Counted from the first letter of the stretch, positions 1-8,974 are shown. The stretch is DNA of 64,000 bases from Hydrogenophilus sp. (GCA_020725195.1 DYFL01000006.1:1-64000), one strand, 5' to 3'. Notes: generated from the letters alone by a model not told the origin. Translations and numbers: made by a program.

Positions 1-57
1 ACCGGCTGCATCACGTTCGGCAGGCATTTCTACCGTAGGAAACCCGTGAACAGCCAA

Positions 58-75
58 GGTCGGCCGCGGCCGACC
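58..75 (-). terminator. Perfect palindrome just past coaBC
   Basis: An 18-bp perfect GC palindrome (GGTCGGCC-GC-GGCCGACC, read across both halves) lies five bases beyond the coaBC stop codon. Its position right after the minus-strand gene suggests a transcript end or 3' stabiliser. No clear T-run follows in the coaBC direction, so intrinsic termination is not certain. The first 57 bases of the window hold no recognisable gene. Confidence 0.45.
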
Positions 76-79
76 GGGT

Positions 80-1276
80 TTATTGATGGCGGGCGTTGTA
101 CAGCCGGGCGATGTGGGCGATGAGGCGGCGCGCCTGGCTGAGCTTGTCGGCGCGCGCAAGCTCGTGGCGGCCCGCGTCGTCCAGGAGCAGCAGCGCCACT
201 TCGTCGGCGCCGACGGCCTCCTGCACCGCGTTGGCCACGATGAGCGGCAGGTGCTTGCGCCGGCGCTTGAGCTCGGCGTATTCCTCGACGTTCTCGCTCT
301 CTGCGGCGAAGCCCACGCAGAAGGGCGGCCGCTCGCGGCTGCCGATGTTGGCCAGGATGTCCGGGTTGGGCGCGAGCTCCAGGGTGAGGATATGGGCGTC
401 CTTCTTGATCTTCTGCTCGCTGGGGTTGAGCACGTAGTAGTCGGCCACGGCCGCGACGCTGATGAAGATGTCGGCCCGGTCCGCCTCCGCCTCCACCGCC
501 TCCAGCATCTGCTGGGCGCTGACCACGGAGATGAGGCGCGCCTCGCGCGGCGGCGCGAGGGCCGTGGGCCCGGACACCAGGGTTACCTCGGCGCCGGCCT
601 CCAGCGCCGCGCGCGCCACGGCATAGCCCATCTTGCCGGAGGACAGGTTGGTGATGCCGCGCACCGCGTCGATGGCCTCGAAGGTGGGCCCGGCGGTGAC
701 CAGGACCCTGAGCCCCCGGAGCCGCTTGGGCTGGAAGTAGGCCTCCAGGGCCTCGACGAGCTCCTCGGGCTCGAGCATGCGCCCCGGGCCCACCTCGCCG
801 CAGGCCTGCTCGCCTGCGGCCGGCCCCAGGAGGACGACGCCGTCGGCCTTCAATTGCGCGACGTTGCGGCGGGAGGCGGGCTGCTCCCACATCTGCAGGT
901 TCATGGCGGGGGCGGCGAGCAGGGCGCAGCTGCGCGCGAGGCACAGGGTGGAGAGCAGGTCGGAGGCCGCGCCCTGGGCGAGCTTGGCGAGGAAGTCCGC
1001 CGAGGCGGGGGCGACGAGCACGGCGTCGGCATCGCGGGTGAGGTCGATGTGGGCCATGCCGTTGTCGATGCGCTCGTCCCAGAGATCGGTGAACACGGGG
1101 CGGCCGGTCAGGGCCTGGAAGGTGGCGGGGGCCACGAAACGGGTGGCCGCCTCGGTCATCACCGTCTGCACGTCGATGCCGCGCTTGACGAGCAGGCGGG
1201 CGAGCTCCGCCGCCTTGTAGGCCGCCACGCCGCCGGTCACGCCCAGCACGATGCGTTGGAGGGTCGTCGCTTCCAT
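80..1276 (-). CDS. coaBC: Bifunctional phosphopantothenoylcysteine decarboxylase / phosphopantothenate-cysteine ligase
   Basis: The 398-residue product catalyses two steps of coenzyme A synthesis: ligation of cysteine to 4'-phosphopantothenate (CoaB) and FMN-dependent decarboxylation (CoaC). The N-terminal flavoprotein half begins with [18 protein letters not shown] and carries the PAMN segment near residue 122. The C-terminal Rossmann-like ligase half starts near residue 190 with [20 protein letters not shown] and includes the [10 protein letters not shown] motif. Length and domain order match full-length bacterial Dfp/CoaBC. It is divergent from radC across only 66 bp, a pairing common in proteobacteria. 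Confidence 0.96.
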   Translation of the reverse strand: MEATTLQRIVLGVTGGVAAYKAAELARLLVKRGIDVQTVMTEAATRFVAPATFQALTGRPVFTDLWDERIDNGMAHIDLTRDADAVLVAPASADFLAKLAQGAASDLLSTLCLARSCALLAAPAMNLQMWEQPASRRNVAQLKADGVVLLGPAAGEQACGEVGPGRMLEPEELVEALEAYFQPKRLRGLRVLVTAGPTFEAIDAVRGITNLSSGKMGYAVARAALEAGAEVTLVSGPTALAPPREARLISVVSAQQMLEAVEAEADRADIFISVAAVADYYVLNPSEQKIKKDAHILTLELAPNPDILANIGSRERPPFCVGFAAESENVEEYAELKRRRKHLPLIVANAVQEAVGADEVALLLLDDAGRHELARADKLSQARRLIAHIARLYNARHQ

Positions 1277-1342
1277 CCTGGTGACTTCTGTGGATTAATT
1301 ACCCGGCATTCTAACCAACCAAAAGCGACAAGGGAGGCCTGC

Positions 1343-2017
1343 ATGGCCATCACGGACTGGCCCCAGGGCGAGCGGCCCAGGGAAAAACTCCTCGCCCGCG
1401 GTGCCGAGGCGCTCTCGGACGCGGAGCTGCTGGCGATCTTCCTGCGCACCGGGGTGAAGGGCAAGAGCGCGGTGGCGCTCGCGCGCGACCTGATCGCCCA
1501 TTTCGGCAGCCTCTCCCGGCTCTTCGCGGCCCCGCAGCGGGAGTGCCGCGGCTTTCCCGGGCTGGGGCAGGCGAAGTATGCGCAGCTGCAGGCGGTGCTC
1601 GAGATGGCCCGCAGGTCGCTCGCGGAGCAGATCCGGGCGGGCGATGCCCTCGGCTCCCCCGCCGCGGTGCGCGACTACCTGCGGCTCAAGCTCTCGGCCC
1701 TGCCGCACGAGGTGTTCGTGGCCCTGTTCCTGGACGCCCAGAACCGGGTCCTGGCGGTGGAGGAGCTCTTCCGCGGCACGCTGACCCAGACCAGCGTCTA
1801 TCCGCGCGAGGTGGTCAAGCGGGCGCTCGCCCATAACGCCGCCGGCGCCATCTTCGCCCACAACCACCCTTCCGGGGTGGCCGAGCCTTCCCAGGCGGAC
1901 CGGTGGCTGACCGACCAGCTGAAGGCCGCCCTCGCCCTGGTGGAGATCCGGGTGCTGGACCATTTCATCGTGGCGGGGGCGGGCAGCGCCTCGTTCGCCG
2001 AGCGTGGATGGCTTTGA
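1343..2017 (+). CDS. radC: RadC family JAB-domain protein
   Basis: A 224-residue protein of the RadC/YicR family, historically linked to DNA repair, although its true biochemical role is unsettled. The start [17 protein letters not shown] is the typical RadC start and is preceded by a strong ribosome site (AGGGAGG, about 6 bases upstream); the reading frame is open further upstream but opposes coaBC. An N-terminal helix-hairpin-helix-like part (residues about 1-95) is followed by the JAB/MPN metalloprotease-like domain with the metal-site signature [14 protein letters not shown] near residues 173-186. Confidence 0.95.
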   Translation: MAITDWPQGERPREKLLARGAEALSDAELLAIFLRTGVKGKSAVALARDLIAHFGSLSRLFAAPQRECRGFPGLGQAKYAQLQAVLEMARRSLAEQIRAGDALGSPAAVRDYLRLKLSALPHEVFVALFLDAQNRVLAVEELFRGTLTQTSVYPREVVKRALAHNAAGAIFAHNHPSGVAEPSQADRWLTDQLKAALALVEIRVLDHFIVAGAGSASFAERGWL

Positions 2018-2043
2018 CGCGGTGAAATGTTCCGTGCTATAAA
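2014..2043 (+). promoter_or_regulatory. Sigma-70-type promoter for rpmB-rpmG
   Basis: TTGACG and TATAAA are separated by 18 bases; the -35 element overlaps the radC stop codon. The match to the sigma-70 consensus is good in an otherwise GC-rich background, and the site lies about 100 bases upstream of the ribosomal protein pair. Confidence 0.65.
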
Positions 2044-2142
2044 TCTCGTCTTTCGTTTCGGCCGTGTGCCTGACCCCGCCTCGCCCGGTTGGGCCGGATC
2101 CGAAGCTTAATTTATTGTTTACAGCATTTCAGGGGTGCCCAA

Positions 2143-2379
2143 ATGGCCCGTGTATGTCAGGTGACCGGCAAGAAGCCGATGGTCGGGAACAACGTCTCCC
2201 ATGCCAACAACAAGACCAAGCGCCGCTTCCTGCCCAATCTGCAGTATCGCCGCTTCTGGGTGGAGAGCGAGAACCGCTGGGTGCGTCTGCGCGTGAGCAA
2301 CGCCGCGCTGCGCCTCATCGACAAGAAGGGCATCGACGCGGTGCTGGCCGATCTGCGCGCCGGCGGCGAGCACGTTTAA
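2143..2379 (+). CDS. rpmB: Large ribosomal subunit protein bL28
   Basis: A 78-residue basic protein starting [20 protein letters not shown], the normal length and N-terminus of bL28. An upstream in-frame codon exists, but the family start is the ATG at 2143 with AGGGG upstream. The protein is a structural part of the 50S subunit near the tunnel exit region. It lies 11 bases before rpmG, the usual two-gene operon. Confidence 0.97.
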   Translation: MARVCQVTGKKPMVGNNVSHANNKTKRRFLPNLQYRRFWVESENRWVRLRVSNAALRLIDKKGIDAVLADLRAGGEHV

Positions 2380-2390
2380 GGAGTTGAACC

Positions 2391-2558
2391 ATGGCTAAAG
2401 GCGGACGCGAGAAGATCAAGCTGGAGTCCACGGCGGGCACCGGCCACTTCTACACCACCACCAAGAACAAGCGGACCATGCCGGAGAAGATGGAGATCAA
2501 GAAGTACGATCCCGTCGCCCGCAAGCACGTCCCCTACAAAGAGACCAAGCTGAAGTAG
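2391..2558 (+). CDS. rpmG: Large ribosomal subunit protein bL33
   Basis: A 55-residue protein, [18 protein letters not shown] to the C-terminal KETKLK, standard length for bL33 but too short for many ORF callers. It has no CxxC pairs, so it is the zinc-independent (C-minus) form. The ribosome site AAGGAG lies just before the start. It is co-transcribed with rpmB. Confidence 0.97.
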   Translation: MAKGGREKIKLESTAGTGHFYTTTKNKRTMPEKMEIKKYDPVARKHVPYKETKLK

Positions 2559-2575
2559 TCTCGGCCGCCGGAGTC

Positions 2576-2608
2576 GCCGGATTGCGCCCCTCGGGCGCCG
2601 CATCCGGC
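2576..2608 (+). terminator. Hairpin after rpmG
   Basis: Nested stems GCCGGAT/ATCCGGC and GCGCCC/GGGCGC form a long GC-rich hairpin 18 bases after the rpmG stop. There is no T-run, so it may be a Rho-type end or RNA stabiliser. The following 200 bases up to the next gene contain no recognisable gene. Confidence 0.5.
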
Positions 2609-2808
2609 GAACACCGCCTGCAGCAGTGCAGGATGTCTGCATCACCCGGCACCCCCGGGGTCTTCCAGTCCATACACCCAGGCCAAGCCGTCCGCCATCC
2701 TTGCCCCAGGGCCTGGCCCTGGCGCGGGGCATGCTGTATAAGCCTTATGCAGTCCAGCGCCGGGGATGAAAGGCCGGGCACGGGCGTTCAGCAAGGCAAG
2801 GATGGGTC

Positions 2809-4491
2809 ATGGCGGCTACACCATATACCTCGGTTCAGTCAGGGAGCGGGCAGGGCTGCCCGTTCGAGCGACTGCGCTATCTGGTCATCGAGGACTCCAA
2901 CACCATGCGCCTCTGGCTGCGCAACGCGCTGGCGGAGATGGGGGGCAAGAAGATCGACCAGGCGGTCAGCTATACCGACGCCCTGTTTCGCATCCGCAAC
3001 CGCGAGCCCTTCGACGTGGTGCTGTGCGACTACCTGCTGTCCGACAGCCGCGACGGCCAGCAGCTGCTCGAAGAGGTGCGGCGCACGCGTCTGCTGCCCT
3101 CCACGTCCATCTGGCTCATGATCACCGGGGAGAACAGCTACGAGCAGGTGTTTTCCGCGGCGGAGCTCGCCCCCGACGACTACCTGCTCAAGCCGGTCTC
3201 GCCCAAGATCCTGCTCGACCGGCTGGACAAGGCCTGGGCCCGCAAGCAGGCGATGAAGGCGGCCATGGCGCACCACGACGAGGGGCGCCACCAGGCCTGC
3301 ATCGAGGCCTGCCGGGACGCCCTCGCGGGCGGCACGCCCTATGCCCTGGACTTCCAGCGCCTCATCGGCGAGGCCCAGCTGGGGCTCGGCCACTACAAGG
3401 AGGCCCATGCCCATTACGAGGCGATCCTGAGGGATCGCCCGCGGCTGCCCTGGGCGCGGCTCGGGGCCGCCCGGGCCTACTTCATGCTGGACCGCCACGA
3501 CGAGGCCCAGGAACTGCTCGAGCAGATCGCCCTGGAGAGCCCGGATTATCTGCACGCCCAGGACTGGCTGGCGAAGGTCCACGAGAAGAAGGGCGACCTC
3601 GAATCCACGAAGCAGATCCTCAACGAGCTGATCGCGAAGAACCCCAAGGCGCTGCACCGCCACCGGGAGATCGTCCGCGCCGCGGTCGCCACGGGGGACG
3701 AGGCGACGGCGATGAAGGCCTACGAGCTCATGCACACCCACGGCAGGGGCTCCTCCTTCGTCAAGCCGGCGGACTTCTGCGCCTATGCGGGCATCCTGCT
3801 GAAGGCGGGGGGGGCGGAGGCGGGCGAGAAGCTGAACGCGCTCTCCAGGCAGATGACCGACTTCCACTTCGGCAAGCCCGAGTTCGGCTTCGCCGGGGCG
3901 GCGCTCAAGTTCGCCAAGGCCAGCGCGCAGGGCGACCGCGACAATGCGCTGCGCGCCTACAAGGCCATGCAGGTGGCCATGGGCGAGCTGCACGACGCGG
4001 ACAACGAGCAGCGCATGGCCCTGCTCCAGGCGGCCATGGCCGTGCAGGACGAGGCCGCGGCCCTCGGCCTCGCCCGCGAGCTGTATGCCGATTTCCACGG
4101 CAACGACCAGATGCTGGATCGCATCGACGGCCTGCTCTCCGGCGCGGTGGGTGAGAAGGCCAGGTACCTGAAGGACGAGGCCCTGCAGCAGGTCGAAAAC
4201 CTCAACCGGAAGGCCATCAGCATCGCCAAGAGCGGCAGGTTGCGCGAGGCCGTCGACGAGTTCATCCGGCTCGCCGAGCAGCACCCCGTGCTCGCCATCG
4301 TCCTCAACGCCGCGGTGGCCATCATCAAGTGGCTGGAGGGCAACGGCGAGGACCCCTATCTCGCCAACAAGCTGGAGCAATACATCCACTTCATCCAGAA
4401 GCGCGATCCCGACAACCCCAAGCTGGCCCGGATCATCGAGGCGAGGCAGCTCCTCAGCCGGCCGGCCGCCCCGCAAACCCCGGCTGCCTGA
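2809..4491 (+). CDS. Response regulator receiver protein with TPR repeats
   Basis: The 560-residue product has a CheY-like receiver domain at residues about 20-145 (acidic pocket ED in YLVIEDSNTMR, phospho-acceptor Asp in VVLCDYLL, Thr in LMITGE, Lys in DYLLKPVSP). A long alpha-helical region of tetratricopeptide-like repeats runs from about 150 to 545. No DNA-binding or enzymatic output domain is present, so output is probably by protein-protein contact through the TPRs. Similar receiver-TPR proteins occur in Pseudomonas and betaproteobacteria; their partner kinases are usually encoded elsewhere. No kinase gene is adjacent. AAGGA precedes the chosen ATG. Confidence 0.85.
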   Translation: MAATPYTSVQSGSGQGCPFERLRYLVIEDSNTMRLWLRNALAEMGGKKIDQAVSYTDALFRIRNREPFDVVLCDYLLSDSRDGQQLLEEVRRTRLLPSTSIWLMITGENSYEQVFSAAELAPDDYLLKPVSPKILLDRLDKAWARKQAMKAAMAHHDEGRHQACIEACRDALAGGTPYALDFQRLIGEAQLGLGHYKEAHAHYEAILRDRPRLPWARLGAARAYFMLDRHDEAQELLEQIALESPDYLHAQDWLAKVHEKKGDLESTKQILNELIAKNPKALHRHREIVRAAVATGDEATAMKAYELMHTHGRGSSFVKPADFCAYAGILLKAGGAEAGEKLNALSRQMTDFHFGKPEFGFAGAALKFAKASAQGDRDNALRAYKAMQVAMGELHDADNEQRMALLQAAMAVQDEAAALGLARELYADFHGNDQMLDRIDGLLSGAVGEKARYLKDEALQQVENLNRKAISIAKSGRLREAVDEFIRLAEQHPVLAIVLNAAVAIIKWLEGNGEDPYLANKLEQYIHFIQKRDPDNPKLARIIEARQLLSRPAAPQTPAA

Positions 4492-4578
4492 GCCTCGCCA
4501 CGGGCCCTTTCCCCGGGGGCGTGGCCGCCTAATATCGGGATCGGGGGATCCGCGTTTGCCAGAAGGAAGGGACGGCAC

Positions 4579-5436
4579 ATGAAACGAACCCGGCTCGCGG
4601 TGGTGGGCTTCGGGCGCCTGGGGCGCGCCTGCGCGGAAACGATCCTGGCCGATGCCGACCTGGAGCTCGCCGGGGTGGTGCGCCGCCCCGAGGCGGCCTC
4701 GCGGCCCCTCGCCCGGCCTTTCGCGGCCGTGCCGGTGGCGGGCCACATCACCGAGCTCGGCCCCCTGGACGGGGCGCTGGTGTGCGTGCCCACCGAGGCC
4801 GTGGTGGGCGTGGCGCGCGAGCTGCTGCAGCACAAGGTGCCCATCGTCGAGTGCGCGGCCGTGGACGAGGCGGGCCTCAGGCGCAACCAGGAGGCCCTGC
4901 ACGCGATCGCCCTGGACCGGCGGGTCGCCGCCATCCTGGGGGCGGGCTGGGCGCCCGGCGCGCTGACCGTGTTCCAGAACCTGTTCCGGCTCCTGATCCC
5001 CAAGGGCGAGACGGAGATCACCTACCGCCCCGGCGTGAGCCTGCACCACAGCGCCGCCGCGCGGGAGGTCGAGGGCGTGCGCGATGCCCTGTGCGCCGAG
5101 CTGCGCGGCGAATCAGGGCGGCTGCAGCGCTATGTCTACGTGGAGATGGAGCCCGGCGCGGACCCGACCCGGGTGAGCGAGGCCATCGCGGCCGATCCGC
5201 TCTTCCTGGGCGAGGAGACCCGGGTCTTCCCGGTGGAGAGCGTGGCGAGCCTGGAGCAGGAAGGGCACGGCATCGTCCTGTCGCGGCGCGGGACGAGCGG
5301 CCGGGGCATCCACGACAGCCTGCTGCTGGAGGGGCGCTTCGACGCCCACGCCTTCAGCGCCCGGGTCATGGTCGACGCCGCCCGGGGGCTGCCGGGCCGC
5401 AGGCCGGGGGCGCACCTGTACTCGGTGCTGGTCTGA
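4579..5436 (+). CDS. Diaminopimelate dehydrogenase-like NAD(P)-dependent oxidoreductase
   Basis: A 285-residue protein with an N-terminal Rossmann fold (VVGFGRLGRACAETIL) resembling meso-diaminopimelate dehydrogenase (Ddh), which makes meso-DAP from tetrahydrodipicolinate and ammonia in one step. Family-like features are the GAGWAPGALTVFQNLF segment near residue 118 and the PGVSLHHSAAAREVEGVRDAL segment near 150, corresponding to the substrate loop of Ddh. It is slightly shorter than classical Ddh (about 320). AAGGAAGGG precedes the ATG. Function as true Ddh is inferred from these motifs only; another amino acid dehydrogenase of the same fold is possible. Confidence 0.72.
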   Translation: MKRTRLAVVGFGRLGRACAETILADADLELAGVVRRPEAASRPLARPFAAVPVAGHITELGPLDGALVCVPTEAVVGVARELLQHKVPIVECAAVDEAGLRRNQEALHAIALDRRVAAILGAGWAPGALTVFQNLFRLLIPKGETEITYRPGVSLHHSAAAREVEGVRDALCAELRGESGRLQRYVYVEMEPGADPTRVSEAIAADPLFLGEETRVFPVESVASLEQEGHGIVLSRRGTSGRGIHDSLLLEGRFDAHAFSARVMVDAARGLPGRRPGAHLYSVLV

Positions 5437-5447
5437 GGCGGGGCATG

Positions 5448-5472
5448 AAAAAGGGCGCGGTGTCCCGCGCCC
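5448..5472 (-). terminator. Intrinsic terminator downstream of the desaturase gene
   Basis: Read on the minus strand, a GC stem (GGGCGCGG paired with CCGCGCCC, with a short loop) is followed directly by TTTTT. This is a standard Rho-independent terminator for the minus-strand desaturase transcript. It sits beyond the palindromic insertion at 5492-5656, so that insertion lies inside the 3' untranslated region. Confidence 0.8.
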
Positions 5473-5491
5473 TGTCCAGGGTCGTGCCCGC

Positions 5492-5656
5492 TCAGGCGTA
5501 GCGGCGCAGCTTGAAGGACAACACGCCGCTAAGCGGCGTGTTGCGGTGCAGGCCAAGGTGAGCGGAGCGAACGTTAAGTCCGCGCAAGCGGACGGCCGTG
5601 ACCAAAACTCCCGGTCGACCGAAGTTCAGGCGTAGCAGCGCAGCTTGAAGGAAAAC
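5492..5656. repeat. Palindromic module A with flanking 31-bp direct repeats
   Basis: A 31-bp sequence at 5492-5522 is repeated at 5626-5656 (29 of 31 identical); the second copy is the native end of the desaturase gene. Between them lie a perfect 12-bp inverted repeat with a one-base centre (5519-5543, arms CAACACGCCGCT/AGCGGCGTGTTG) and a core, 5541-5604. The core begins TTGCGGTGCAGGC, contains a partly paired arm, then GTCCGC-GCAA-GCGGAC, and ends CGGCCGTGACC. The core aligns base by base with those at 58952-59015, 19730-19785 and 43875-43930 read in the matching orientation. It therefore belongs to a dispersed module family. Confidence 0.8.
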
Positions 5657-6798
5657 TCCCTCAGCGCCTCGATGCCGCTCTGCTCGGCCCGCTGGCACCA
5701 GTCCTGCAGCTGCTTCACCAGCTGCTCGCGGGAGGCGTTGGAGCGGCCCCAGAGGGCGGCGAGCTCCTGGCGCATGCGGTAGATGGTCTCGAGCTGCGGG
5801 CTCCGGGCGAGCACGGCGAGCAGCTGCTGCCGCTCCGGGTCGCCGAGCGCCTGCTGGTCGCGCTGCAGCCACTCGCGCATGCGCTTCATGCCGGCATCGG
5901 GCAGGCTGGGCGCGGCGCCGCGCAGCCTGTCGAGCTCCCGGGCGCACACCCGCTTGACCGAGCGGCTGTAGCGGGTGAGCACGTCGTAGCGGTGGGTGGT
6001 GATGGCGGCGAGCAGGTCCGCGTCGCAGAAGTGCTTGATCTCGCCCCAGCGCACCTTGGGCGCCACCTTCTTCACCTTCGCCAGGCCCAGGGTCTCCAGG
6101 GTGCGGATGTAGGCCCAGCCGAGGTCGAACTCGTACCAGCGGCTGGAGAGCTTGGCCGAGCTGCCGTAGGCGTGGTGGTTGTTGTGCAGTTCCTCGCCGC
6201 CGATGAGGATGCCCCAAGGCAGGATGTTGGTGCTGGCGTCCTCGCAGGCGTAGTTGCGGTAGCCCCAGTAGTGCCCGACGCCGTTGATGACGCCGGCGGC
6301 GAAGAAGGGGATCCAGAGCATCTGCACCGCCCAGATGGTGAGGCCGAGGGGGCCGAAGAGCACGAGGTCCGCGGCGAGCATGAGCACGACGCCCTTGTTC
6401 GCGTGGGGCGTGTAGAGGTGGCGCTCCAGCCAGTCGTCCGGGGTGCCGTGGCCGTACTTGGCCAGGGTTTCCGCGTTGGCGGCCTCCGCCTTGTAGAGCT
6501 CGGCGCCCTCCAGCAGCACCTTCCTCAGGCCCTTGACCTGGGGGCTGTGGGGATCCTCCGCGGTCTCGCACTTGGCGTGGTGCTTGCGGTGGATGGCCGT
6601 CCAGGCGCGGGTCTCCATGCCGGTGGTGAGCCACAGCCAGAAGCGGAAGAAGTGGCTCACGGCGGGGTGCAGGTCGACCGAGCGGTGCGCCTGGGAGCGG
6701 TGCAGAAAGATGGTCACGGCGGCGATGGTGACGTGGGTGAGCGCCAGGGTGACGAGGAGGTACCCCCACCAGGGCAGGGTGATCAGGCCGTCGAGCAT
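5626..6798 (-). CDS. Membrane acyl-lipid/acyl-CoA fatty acid desaturase (delta-9 type)
   Basis: A 390-residue integral membrane di-iron desaturase. All three histidine boxes are present: HRSQAH near residue 33, HRKHH near 70 and HNNHH near 207. Hydrophobic segments at about 10-30, 50-65 and 135-175 are in the expected order. It introduces a cis double bond (probably delta-9) in fatty acyl chains, adjusting membrane fluidity. The C-terminal third beyond residue 270 is soluble and helical. The gene stands alone, preceded by housekeeping genes in the opposite direction. Just past its stop codon a palindromic element is inserted with a copy of the gene tail. Confidence 0.9.
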   Translation of the reverse strand: MLDGLITLPWWGYLLVTLALTHVTIAAVTIFLHRSQAHRSVDLHPAVSHFFRFWLWLTTGMETRAWTAIHRKHHAKCETAEDPHSPQVKGLRKVLLEGAELYKAEAANAETLAKYGHGTPDDWLERHLYTPHANKGVVLMLAADLVLFGPLGLTIWAVQMLWIPFFAAGVINGVGHYWGYRNYACEDASTNILPWGILIGGEELHNNHHAYGSSAKLSSRWYEFDLGWAYIRTLETLGLAKVKKVAPKVRWGEIKHFCDADLLAAITTHRYDVLTRYSRSVKRVCARELDRLRGAAPSLPDAGMKRMREWLQRDQQALGDPERQQLLAVLARSPQLETIYRMRQELAALWGRSNASREQLVKQLQDWCQRAEQSGIEALREFSFKLRCYA

Positions 6799-6870
6799 GT
6801 AAGTTGCAAGCCTCTGATTACAGATGGAAAAGTGCTGCCATTCTAGCGGCCGTCAGGGGGGCGTCAATTC

Positions 6871-7128
6871 TTATTTATTTATGAGCTCGACCACCCGGCG
6901 CGGATGGGGGATCTCGATGCCCTCGCGCCGGAAGGCCCTCTGCAGGTCCGTCCCGTAGGCGACCTGCACCGCCACGCCCACCCGGTTGTCGCGGCTCGCC
7001 AGGGTGTGGTTGGTCACCGCGGAGGCGATGAGCGTCTCGTTGGGGATGATCGCCTCGGCGCCGTCCAGGGCCGGGCCCGGCCTGAAGCTGCGCCGCAGCC
7101 GGGTCTCGGCCTTCTGGATCCCGCTCAT
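6871..7128 (-). pseudogene. Fragment of an MscS-family mechanosensitive channel
   Basis: An 85-codon open frame keeps only a piece of the MscS cytoplasmic region. DGAEAIIPNETLIASAVTNHT is the beta-domain signature; a short stretch follows and then a tail-like REGIEIPHPRR. The membrane helices and most of the C-terminal vestibule are missing. It appears to be an internally deleted remnant. Its ATG overlaps the stop codon of the upstream phospholipase D-like gene by 4 bases (ATGA), so it could still be translated. Alternatively it is a real small soluble protein, which I consider less likely. Confidence 0.7.
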
Positions 7129-7679
7129 GGGGCGCGCCGGTAGGGCAGGGCATGGGTGCGGTGCCGGCGCCAGTTGGCGGCGTAGGCGTCGGCGAGCAGG
7201 GGGTGGCCGCGGATGACCAGGAGGTTCTCCGCGTTGCGGTACTGCGCCGCGTGGGTGAAGTTGAAGCTGCCGGTGATGACCGTGGCGGCGGGCAGCCCGG
7301 CGTCGATCACCATGACCTTGTCGTGGGCGGCGGCGTGCTGGGCGTCGAAGTAGACCGGGATGCCGCCGGCCGCGAGATCGTCGATGCGGCTCGTGGCCAC
7401 CCGCTCGGCCTGCTCCGGGTCGGCGATCACCAGCACCTCCACGCCGCGGCGGCGTGCCGCGACGAGGGCCTCGGCGATGGCCTTGTGGGTGAAGCTGTAG
7501 GCCTGCACCAGGATCTGGCGGCGCGCCTGGCCGATGGTCTCGACGATGAGCGCCCCGGCGTCGTCGCCCGGGGTGAAGGCCACCTGGATCTGGCCCTGGG
7601 CCGTAAGGGTGAGGGGCCCGGCGGCCGCGGCCGAGAGCGCCCAGGCCGCGGCGAGGCTCGCGAGGCCCAGGCGCCGCAT
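7125..7679 (-). CDS. Secreted phospholipase D-like endonuclease (Nuc family)
   Basis: A 184-residue protein with a signal peptide (MRRLGLASLAAAWALSAAAA). It has a single HKD motif (HDKVMVIDAG, then GSFNFTHAAQYRNAEN) near residues 118-150. One HKD motif per chain is characteristic of the Nuc/BfiI-type PLD subgroup, which dimerises to form one active site on phosphodiester bonds of nucleic acids. A periplasmic nuclease is therefore likely. The ATG shares one base with the rsmB stop (TGATG), implying translational coupling. Substrate is inferred from family only. Confidence 0.85.
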   Translation of the reverse strand: MRRLGLASLAAAWALSAAAAGPLTLTAQGQIQVAFTPGDDAGALIVETIGQARRQILVQAYSFTHKAIAEALVAARRRGVEVLVIADPEQAERVATSRIDDLAAGGIPVYFDAQHAAAHDKVMVIDAGLPAATVITGSFNFTHAAQYRNAENLLVIRGHPLLADAYAANWRRHRTHALPYRRAP

Positions 7680-8974
7680 CACGCCCGCCGCTCCAGGACG
7701 GCGGCGAAGAAGCCGTCGGTGCCGTGCCGGGCCGGGTCGAGCCTGAGGTAGGCGCCCGTGTCCAGGTCGATCTTCAGGCCGGCCAGCGCCTCGCGGGCGG
7801 GCACGAGTCCGAATGCCGGGTGCGCGGCCAGGAAGGCCTCGACGACGGCCTCGTTCTCCGCGCGGAGCAGGCTGCAGGTGGCGTAGACCAGGCGTCCGCC
7901 CGCCTTCACCAGGCCGGCGGCGGCCGCGAGGATGGCCGTCTGCTTGGCATTGAGCTCGGCGAGGGCTTCCGGGCCCTGGCGCCACTTCAGGTCGGGGTTG
8001 CGGCGCAGCGTGCCGGTGCCCGAGCAGGGGGCGTCCACCAGCACCCGGTCGAACTTGGCGGCGAGGCGCTTCACCCGGATGTCGTTCACGCCCGCGATCA
8101 ACTGGGGGTGCACGTTGGAGAGCCCCGAACGCTTGAGGCGCGGCTTCAGGTTATCGAGCCGCCGCTCGGCCACGTCGAAGGCATAGAGCCGGCCGGTGGA
8201 GCGCATCAGCGCCCCCAGGGCCAGGGTCTTGCCGCCCGCCCCGGCGCAGAAGTCGCACACCATCTCGCCGCGCCTCGGCGCCGTGAGCAGGGCCAGGAGC
8301 TGGCTGCCCTCGTCCTGCACCTCGATCTCGCCGTACTGGAAGGACAGGGTGCGGTTGACGGCCGGGTTGCCCTTCACCCGCAGCCCCCAGGGCGAGTAGG
8401 GCGTGGGCGCGGCCTCGATGCCGTCCTTGGCCAGGCGGGTTCGCGCGGTCTCGCGGTCGGTCTTGAGTACGTTGACCCTTAGGTCCAGCGGCGCGGGGTT
8501 GAGCAGGGCGTAGCCCAGCTGGGTGAGCTCGGCCTCGGGCCATTCGGCCGCCAGGCGCTCGTGGAGCCAGTCCGGCAGGTCCAGGGCGACGGCGGGCGGC
8601 ATGTCGGCGGCGCGGGTCTTGTGCTCGAGGAGCCACTCGCGCTCCCCGGGGCGCAGGGCCTCCGTAAGCTCCTTGAGCCCGTAGCCGGCGTGGCGCGTGA
8701 GGTGGAGCAGGAGGAGCCGGCGCGGCGCGAGGCTCGGCTCGGGCCAGGCGAGCGAGCGCAGGCGGCGGATGACGCCATAGACGGCCTCGGCGATGAAGGC
8801 GCGGTCGCGTCCCCCGAGCCGGGGCCGGCTGCGGAAGAAGACGGAGAGCGCGGCATCCGCCGGGCGGTCGAAGGGCAGCACCGCCTCCAGGGCGGCCTCG
8901 GCGTGGCCGACGAGGGCCGGCAGGGCGCGGGCGCCGGTGTCCGGCCTGGGCGTGGGTCTAAGGGGCTTCTTCAT
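7679..8974 (-). CDS. rsmB: 16S rRNA (cytosine-C5)-methyltransferase, RsmB/RsmF-like
   Basis: A 431-residue protein that methylates a cytosine of 16S rRNA (C967 in RsmB). It has an N-terminal NusB-like helical region, then the SAM fold with VCDFCAGAGGKTLALGALM near residue 235, DAPCSGTGTLRRNPDLKW near 315 and the catalytic TCS motif in LVYATCSLLRAEN near 370. I chose MKKPLRPTPRP as the start because the in-frame codons further upstream lie deep inside the preceding gene; the start overlaps tsaC by 17 bases. It forms an operon with the Sua5 gene and the phospholipase D-like gene. Confidence 0.88.
   Translation of the reverse strand: MKKPLRPTPRPDTGARALPALVGHAEAALEAVLPFDRPADAALSVFFRSRPRLGGRDRAFIAEAVYGVIRRLRSLAWPEPSLAPRRLLLLHLTRHAGYGLKELTEALRPGEREWLLEHKTRAADMPPAVALDLPDWLHERLAAEWPEAELTQLGYALLNPAPLDLRVNVLKTDRETARTRLAKDGIEAAPTPYSPWGLRVKGNPAVNRTLSFQYGEIEVQDEGSQLLALLTAPRRGEMVCDFCAGAGGKTLALGALMRSTGRLYAFDVAERRLDNLKPRLKRSGLSNVHPQLIAGVNDIRVKRLAAKFDRVLVDAPCSGTGTLRRNPDLKWRQGPEALAELNAKQTAILAAAAGLVKAGGRLVYATCSLLRAENEAVVEAFLAAHPAFGLVPAREALAGLKIDLDTGAYLRLDPARHGTDGFFAAVLERRA

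Noticed and set aside
83-1342. Open frame upstream of radC suggesting a 644-residue fusion
   Set aside because: The upstream part is antisense to coaBC; the RadC start with a strong ribosome site at 1343 fits the family.
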